From Herpetospermum pedunculosum (Eukaryota > Streptophyta > Magnoliopsida > Cucurbitales > Cucurbitaceae): a DNA stretch of 64,000 nucleotides. Numbering within the stretch: the first letter of the stretch is position 1; each line of letters starts with the position of its first letter. The notes under the pieces were generated by a model. The model saw only the letters and a program-made list of their open reading frames with translations. It was not told the origin of the DNA and searched no databases. The translations under genes and the position numbers were made by a program. The stretch spans positions 50,593,893-50,657,892 of the forward strand of contig CM051531.1 in the NCBI GenBank assembly GCA_028017165.1. Direction: 5' to 3'. Positions 57,208 to 64,000 of this stretch are shown one piece after another.

Positions 57208-58051
57208 GGGGCCGTTTGGTTTGAGGATTTGCAGATGCCTGGAAATAGAAGACGCCTGGGAATGAGATGTCTGAGAATAAGATGTCTGGAAATCAATGAT
57301 GTCTGTGTTTGGTGTTGCATGGGAATGTCATCAAATTTCCGTGGAATAAATGATGTTTGTGTTTGGTGCTGTCTGAGAATGTCATCAGATTTGTAAATAA
57401 ATTTTAAATAATTAATTGTTGTTTATTTTATTTAACAACAAATCTTAATAATTATGTTCAACAAAAGGTATTTAAAATTATACAAATTTTTAATTTTAAT
57501 TAATTAATTAATACAATAATAAAATTGAAGAACTAATAATAAAAGTTATATAATTCAAAAATCAAATATAATCTATCATCGATTACTAAACATAGCTATC
57601 GCACATCTTAAATCAAGAAGCTATTGAAATCGATTTAACAAAAAAAAAAAAAATAATAATAATAATAATTACATAGAGCTCTCAGAGATTGGAATGAATT
57701 TAACCAAAAAAAAAGAAGAAAAAAATACACAAACTTGAAATTAGAGTTTGAAATTGATTTAAAAAAAAAGAAAAAGAAAAAACTTGGGAGAAGAAACGTT
57801 GTTAAAAAAAAGAATGAAGAAGAAGATTTAAAAAAAAATGAGAAGAAAAAGACATACTTGGACAAGGCATCACCATGGCTTTCGTAGAAAGTGACCTAAA
57901 ACGGAGGGCATCAGAAAGCCATACTTTTGATGCTTGGGCTACAGCTATGCCCGGGCATAAATGCAAAGACGCCAACCAAACGTGAGAATGACCATCAGAA
58001 AGCCATTCCCATCCTGATTCCCACCCTCAAAGACGCCAACCAAACGACCCC
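57208..58051. mobile_element. MITE with GGGGCCGTTTGG termini, 844 bp
   Basis: GGGGCCGTTTGGTTTG at the left is mirrored by CCAACCAAACGACCCC at the right. TTA precedes and TAA follows, so at least TA is shared at the junctions. The left part contains repeated GATGTCTG(T/A)G units with GTGTTTGGTG; the right part repeats AGACGCCAACCAAACG twice. No transposase. PIF/Harbinger-like ends are possible; the superfamily is uncertain. Confidence 0.7.
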
Positions 58052-59130
58052 TAATATGTAGGAGAGAGATTTTAGTGTCAATGTCCGGAAAAATGTCTAA
58101 GTATTAATTTTATGGGAATTTCGATAAAATGTGGATGTTACTGAATATTTGTGAAAATTTGTGATTTGTTTTTTAAATATAGGATATGAATAAAAAATAT
58201 TTAAGTCAACAAATAAGTATTTTTACCATTTTTAAATAAGTTTTATTTTTTTTTATTACTAATATTTAGTGATATTTTTTTTTTTTTTTTATTTTATATT
58301 TTTGTCGATTTTTCTATGATATATAATGAAAATGAAGATGTCAAACTCCTAATTTTAAAAACCTTGGTTCATTGACACTTATAAAACTTTAATTTTAGTT
58401 TTATTAAAGATATTGTGTCAAATGGGTTAACTTACATTTCATGGCATATTTTGTTTTAAAAAAAATCATTATAAATTTATTTATTATTTTTAAGATTTTC
58501 TAGGATTTGATGTGTTTATTATTTTTTTTCTTACCACAATACACTTGCATCTATTAAATTAAATCTAATTGGTCAATTCTTTTTTCTCTTAAAACATTTT
58601 TATACAAACCCTAAAATCTCTCTCATTCTCCCTCTCCAAAAACTCTAAACAAATCATAAAATCTCTCTCCTACATATCTTTCCCGGGCCAAATCTCCCAC
58701 TCTCCCACAACAGAGAACGATCGGCGACGACGACCCACGCCCTCCGACCGACGAGAGAATGCCGATGCTTGCAACACTAGTGGTGTAAGTACAAGCATCA
58801 CTGACATGCCTCCAGAGGCTGCGCGGCATCGACATCGTGTTCTCTGGCTAGCGAGCGACGATGATTCGAAATATGACAGAATTCTGATGAAACCTTCTGA
58901 TATAGAGAGAAATCGAGGAACAAACCCACACTCCAATGATTGTGCAGGAACATACATATGCCAGTTGAGCCACGCTCGACTATTATTATTTCATTCTATA
59001 TTAAATTTAATAATATGAGGTATATATTCGTTTTTTATTTAATGTTTTTTTTTTATTTCATAGATGTGTGATATATTTAATAATATGAAATATATAATTT
59101 AAAGTGAACAAAATTGAGTATATATGTTAG

Positions 59131-59173
<43 letters not shown>

Positions 59174-59261
59174 AGGTATATATAAATAAGGTATATATGT
59201 TGAATTAATATATATAAACAGGGTACATATGTTGAATTAATACATAAAAACATAGGATATA
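58052..59261. other. Intergenic DNA with a GC-rich patch (58680-58960)
   Basis: The patch (GATCGGCGACGACGACCCACG and on) is open in more than one frame on both strands but shows no domain. It may be a captured gene fragment. 59130-59220 contains (AT)n and repeated GGTATATATGTTGAATTAATA phrases. Confidence 0.4.
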
Positions 59262-59329
59262 GGGAAATTGCATGGGTGACTATTTCACTTTTCTTATTTG
59301 CAAATATATAACATTTAAAATTTTTGTAA

Positions 59330-59384
<55 letters not shown>

Positions 59385-59469
59385 TCTATCAATGATTGAC
59401 GCTATAGACTTAGACCATTTTTATAGACTATCAGTGATAGACCTCTATCACCGATAGACTATTTTTAGA
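59262..59469. mobile_element. Left part of a MITE split by the CACTA-like element
   Basis: It starts GGGAAATTGCATGGGTGACT, contains a ~50-bp T run (59333-59382), then family palindromes CTATCAGTGATAGACC and CTATCACCGATAGAC, and stops at the element border. The continuation is at 62827-62936. Confidence 0.6.
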
Positions 59470-61792
59470 CTACAAGAATTTATGGCTATCCCGACGCACA
59501 GAAGCGTCGGAATAGAAGCCATATGCGTCGGGTAAACGTTAACCCGACACATACATGTGTCGGCATAGAGAGTCGGAATACGAAAAGTCGGAAGAGAGCA
59601 GATAAAGTGCCTAACCCGACGCATGGTCAACGCGTCGGGTTAGACCAATTTATACGACGCAGCGGCCCCGCGTCGGGTTACTTTTACCCGACGCATCTTA
59701 CGCGTCGGGATATATGTTTATTTCAATGACGGGTAGTGCCCGTCATCTATAGTTTAAATTTTAACAAAAAAAATTGGTTGCGCACCGGGATAACCAAGAA
59801 CATTTCTCTTTCTCAACCTATGAACAAAATAAAATGCTCTTGTAATCTATATGGGTCTCAATATATAATATAACCAAAACTAACTCAACATAACATTTAG
59901 TTACGAATGCAAAGCTAACCTACTTGTTTATTTTGAGATCCATGAGAACCAATAGAAAACTATCTCATGATCATTTACAAGTATATGAAAAATCAAAATG
60001 AACTTAATTACCTGCAAAAACAGCCTTGTGCTTCTTTGTTTTGAATAGTTACAAAGAATAAACAAAACTGGTTTACCGTCCTGGGATAATCGAAGTTAGG
60101 CAGACATATAAACCTAGAAGGAAGTTTAAAGAAAATAACTTTGATACCGAAACTCAGAGCACAACTAAACAATGAAGAACGTGTATGCTCAATAAGCTAG
60201 AACCATCAGCAATTTAGTCCCTGACATTTAGTTTGTAACAATTTAGTTCTTGAATTTTTAGTTCAACAACATGGAATAATATCCAGAAAGTTTACACGAA
60301 GAAAAAAAATACAAAAGAATGTCATCTCATCGAAAACTTACAAAACAAATCTTTATGACCAAAGAACATTCTAATGCTTCTCTACCCATAATAATTTAAC
60401 AACAATTAAAAGAAATAAAATTCAAAGACAAGAATATAATTTTCAGAGGACAAATCTAAAGACGGAAAATGACAGTAGTTGCTTCATTCTCTCTAAATTT
60501 TCAGAAACAACAAACAATTAATGATCTCATACATAATCCAAAACAAAAATATTAATATTTAAAATATAACACACAAATAAATTACAATAAATTAATTTAT
60601 GATATAGAACAAAATACAAATCAGAAGTGATACAAAGATAAAAATAGATGTACAAAAAGACTTGCATTCAGTAAATGATAAGCAATGAATAACAAGAATA
60701 TTGTAGATCATCAATCCCCATCCCAACCCTATTCATCTAATTGCCTGTTTTATTTCTTGAAGCCTAAGGGTATGAATAAAGAGAATGTGGAACATTAATG
60801 AAGAAAATGCTTAGGACATTAAAAGAAATATCACCAAGAAAACACTCGATTCTTGAAGTCCATTGGTTCTCTCACGCAATCGAGAAGTTGTATTAGAGCA
60901 AAAAGTCCAATAATATTAAGACAAACAAATAAACCACAAGAAAATTCAATTAATTGTTGCATGTTTGACAGAGATGGAAATACAAAGCAAAAGAGTGATA
61001 AAAATAGAAATAAAAGACTTGCAACAATTGATTGAGAATCTTGTACAGCAATTCAGATCCAACCCTAATTCATGTAATGTTTACACTTATTGATAGTGGA
61101 ATCTAAAAGTGGAAAAGTGGTTTTGAACAAGCAGAGAAAAGGAAAGTGAAAAAGAAAGACAAAAGTGTCAAGTCTTTAGAAAAAGCGTATCAAAGAGCCT
61201 TCTAATGTTTACACTTGATTCAAATATAACTAATCTCAAATTACCCTTTTCAGCTCAAGGATCAAATATACTTGTTTCTTTATATCTTAATTCAATTTCT
61301 ATATCATTGCTATTTTCTCCTTCTATAACTGATGTAGTGTAAGGATAAAAGGAAGTAAAAACTAAAACGAACCTACTTGTTTATTTTGACATCGATGACG
61401 CATTTGGTGACGTTCCATACAATACCGGTGCGACAATCACTCTTATCTCCATTATAGCGGTCCACAATCAAAGGATCTGTTGAATGAATAGCTTATAAAT
61501 AAGAGAGCAACAAGAATGATTGTAAGAAGCCATATGGAAATCTCAGTGGCAGAGATTGTTTGCATTGACTGAGGTCAAAAGCGGAAAAATCATTTTGGGG
61601 TATGCAGTAATAGAGGATTTAATTTTGTAGTTTGAAGTTACCTTTCATCTGTGTTCATAAGCCATTAACTTGATTGTTTCTGACTTTTTCATTGCTCATC
61701 CTCTACCCATCCGGCTTGTAACTAGAAAATCTACCTAACTTTCTCTAAAAAAGAATCAATTCAACATAACACCCTCATTCATTTTATCACAT

Positions 61793-61856
<64 letters not shown>

Positions 61857-62822
61857 CGTCAGTACTCACAATCCCATCATTCATTTGATCACATCCAATT
61901 GTTAATTCGTCATTTTTCATTCATTTTATCGTTCAGTTCTAGCTATGCCCATCAAACTAAACAGAAGCAACAGGAAACCTAGCTTCCCTATGACGGTATA
62001 ATCACTTCAAAGAACAAGCTCTTAAGCAAAAATTTAACAATAAACCTAAAAAAAACCGAAATATTTTCTGCAATCAGAAAAAGAAAAGGCACAAGACTAT
62101 AGTGTAGATAACATTTTCTAAAGCAAAGAAGCTTCAATAACGACACAATTGCAGCAAGTAGGTCTTCTTCGCTAATCTTAATGTGTTTCATAAAGCAATC
62201 TCAAGTATTCAGACATCTTTCCTTCGAGTATTACAGGAAGGCTGAAAGTTTCTTTGGCTACAAAGAGTGTATCAAGATGTCCAAAAACACAAAAATAAAT
62301 TGAAAATTTTCAAGAAAATCAACATGGAAAATGGCAGCAGTACATAAGCGAGGAAAAACTAGAAATCGAAATCAATCATAAAACTGAGAATTTGTAGAGC
62401 GAAGAAGAACTTACGTAGCGAACGTGAGAGAGAAATGCAAGAAAATTGAAACCAAAACCTCGTTAACCAATGAATGAAGAAGAAGGGAAAAGATCAGACG
62501 ATATTGGCGAATAAATACAAGAAAATCGAACTTCCAAACAACAAACAGATACCTACGGCGGCGTTTGGAGACGATGGAGAGAGAGGGAGACCTGCAGCAG
62601 CGTTTCAAGACGTTGGCGAGAGAGACTGTGCGGCGTTTTCGCGAGAGAAGGGGAAGCATCTGACAAAATGAGGATAAATGCTGAATTTTAGCCCTAAAAA
62701 ACCCATCTTCTCATCATGGCCTAACCCGACGCCTGGACCGGGCGTCGGGTAAACCCTATTTTACCTGACGCCCGGTCCAAGCGTCGGGTAAAATTCGTCG
62801 GAAAAACAAAAAATTCTTGTAG
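59470..62822. mobile_element. Non-autonomous CACTA-like element, 3353 bp
   Basis: The ends CTACAAGAATTT and AAATTCTTGTAG form terminal inverted repeats matching the CACTACAAGAA type, with the outermost CA altered. TAGA directly flanks both sides (59466-59469 and 62823-62826). Both subterminal regions (59490-59715 and 62715-62800) are packed with CCCGACGC and GCGTCGGG motifs in both orientations, the subterminal repeat pattern typical of CACTA elements. The interior is AT-rich with no transposase I can recognise. Near 62411-62659 a minus-strand frame of 82 codons lies in GC-richer DNA, possibly an exon remnant. It also contains an (AT)n tract at 61796-61855. Confidence 0.8.
61796..61855. repeat. 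(AT)n microsatellite
   Basis: About 30 uninterrupted AT units within the CACTA-like element, likely length-variable. Confidence 0.95.
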
Positions 62823-62826
62823 TAGA

Positions 62827-62936
62827 GTATATTAATGATAAATTTTTCCATATTTGCAAATATTGTAGATCGTTGCTAGATTTTCTATTATTTTGTGTTA
62901 GATTGTCATATATGTAATTGCCCCTAGTATATATAT
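62827..62936. mobile_element. Right part of the split MITE
   Basis: It reads on from 59469 with ATTTTTCCATATTTGCAAAT and ends GTAATTGCCCC, a diverged family end. Removing 59470-62822 plus one TAGA rejoins the two parts. Confidence 0.5.
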
Positions 62937-63173
62937 GGGACGAAATGGTGACTGCCAATTGAAGAACACGATTAAAAATTTAGTATATATGTTGAATTGA
63001 AACAAAAATTGGAGTGGTTTTCGACTAAAGGAAAATGAAAAATAAAGAAACAAAAAAAATTAAAAATTAAAACGGAATCAAATGCTATAAAGAAAATAAC
63101 CAAATTGGGATATGATTTAAAAAGTCAATCATCAATCATCAATCACATTAATTGTGCAGTTTTTCGTTTCTTC
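62937..63173. other. Short AT-rich spacer
   Basis: No feature recognised between the split MITE and the LINE tail. Confidence 0.5.
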
Positions 63174-64000
63174 TTTTTTTTTTTTTTTTTTTTTTTGAAT
63201 AAAGAAAGATAAGTTCATCAACTAAAGAAGCAAAAGGTCAGAAGACAAAGTTTCGGAAAGCCACTCAGGTGGGCTTCCTCCCCACTCTGCCGTCATCCCC
63301 TCCGCACTAGAATGACGAGCTAAAACATGAGCGGCTCGATTCTGAGACCTAGAAATATGACCAAAATAAAAAGTTGCACCAGAGGCAACCTGCCGATGAA
63401 TTTCAGCAACAAAAAGACCCACTTCTGAGAGGTCCTCTTCTACCCCTGGATGAGTTTAATCACTTGTAAGCAATCAGACTCCACATGAATAAAATCAGGA
63501 CAACTCTGGGGAATAGACTCAAGACCCACACAAATAGCTTGAGCTTCAAGAACACTTATCGGCCATTCTTCTTTGGACGATCGATAACCAGCTGAAATGA
63601 CCGACCCTGTTGAGTCTCGAATGACCCATGCAATTGCACCTCGCTTCTTGGCCGTATCCCAAGACGCATCACAATTCAGTTTCCAATGACCTCGGGGAGG
63701 ACAAATCCATCGACCATCCCTTAAAAGCATCGTATTCGCCACTTGCTCAGTTGGAAACTCTCGGTTCGTCTCGACCTTGTCTCCTAGTTCTCGGATACTT
63801 GACTCTATTAAGATCAGTAGCGATTGTAAGTTTGGATTTCCTCCTCCATGAAGTATTTTGTTCCGATACTCCCAAATTTTCCAAACTACAATGAGCAGAA
63901 TCTTCCTTGCCGAATCATCCGCCTGAGCCCACATCCAATCAAAATGATCCTTCTCGGTCCACCTGTCCCTGTTAACACCAAATAAACACAAATTAGGAGG
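63174..64000 (-). mobile_element. 3' end of an L1-type LINE, runs off the window
   Basis: On the minus strand, an ORF2 C-terminus with an RNase H domain ends at 63222 and is followed by a poly-A tail, seen as a T run at 63174-63196. The 5' part continues beyond 64000. It is a different lineage from the LINE at 3800-6310, which ends in a zinc-binding domain without RNase H. Confidence 0.88.
63222..63991 (-). pseudogene. LINE RNase H-like (RVT_3) domain, frameshifted
   Basis: The first frame (63991-63440) has KIWEYRNKILHGG, then the RNase H-type strand GHWKLNCDASWD, with Asp in the metal-binding position, and later VLEAQAICVGLE and HVESDCLQVIKLI (Glu and Asp positions). A frameshift near 63430 moves the end into another frame (63422-63222) with HISRSQNRAAHVLARHSS, where SRSQNRAAHVLA is the typical last RNase H helix. 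The family is certain; the copy is broken. Confidence 0.9.

Overview
This is plant nuclear DNA, almost certainly from a eudicot. The protein-coding genes are split by many spliceosomal introns, the intergenic DNA is AT-rich, and plant-type transposable elements dominate: Ty1/copia, short TRIM-like LTR elements, L1-type LINEs, tRNA-derived SINEs, hAT-type MITEs, a CACTA element and a possible Mutator-like element. I suspect Cucurbitaceae from the general look of the gene and LINE sequences, but nothing in the window proves the family. All exon models were built by hand from splice sites and reading-frame continuity. They were not checked against transcripts or databases.

Three host genes can be modelled completely, all on the + strand. 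(1) 94-11481: a 13-exon gene for a 393-residue hnRNP-like RNA-binding protein with three RRM domains. Its intron 5 is swollen to 4.3 kb by rearranged LINE sequence. (2) 26366-30190: a 6-exon patatin-like lipid acyl hydrolase of 395 residues. Its introns hold two TRIM-like elements, a solo LTR lying exactly at a splice acceptor, and a MITE with a SINE nested in it; a further SINE lies just after the stop codon. (3) 36921-44633: a 16-exon zeaxanthin epoxidase (ZEP) of 657 residues with a C-terminal FHA domain, the carotenoid/ABA enzyme of plastids. Its 2.8 kb intron 9 is filled with a MITE, a TRIM-like element and a decayed ORF.

The rest is layered transposon debris. 12.7-20.2 kb holds hAT-type elements, a decayed LINE RNase H fragment, a TRIM-like element, a long-TIR MITE and a solo LTR. 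20.9-25.8 kb is a candidate large solo LTR split by a copia element that has lost its reverse transcriptase. 30.6-32.6 kb holds a copia remnant and a hAT-type MITE with perfect 8-bp target duplications. 34.7-35.6 kb is a minisatellite. 45.5-46.3 kb is a tandemly repeated SINE-like composite. 47.4-49.6 kb contains two more TRIM-like copies. 53.2-54.7 kb is a Mutator-like candidate carrying GC-rich cargo and a nested 778-bp hAT-type element. 54.9-57.1 kb has three more copies of the 32.3 kb MITE family. 59.5-62.8 kb is a 3.35-kb non-autonomous CACTA-like element that splits a MITE-family copy. The right edge (63.2-64.0 kb) is the 3' end of a minus-strand LINE with an RNase H domain.

The three genes are unrelated in function (RNA metabolism, lipid hydrolysis, carotenoid epoxidation) and show no sign of working as a cluster. 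I found no novel multi-gene system. The most interesting signals are at the TE/gene interface: the rebuilt splice acceptor in the patatin gene, nested insertions with readable target duplications, and a MITE family built from repeated CTATCAGTGATAG palindromes.
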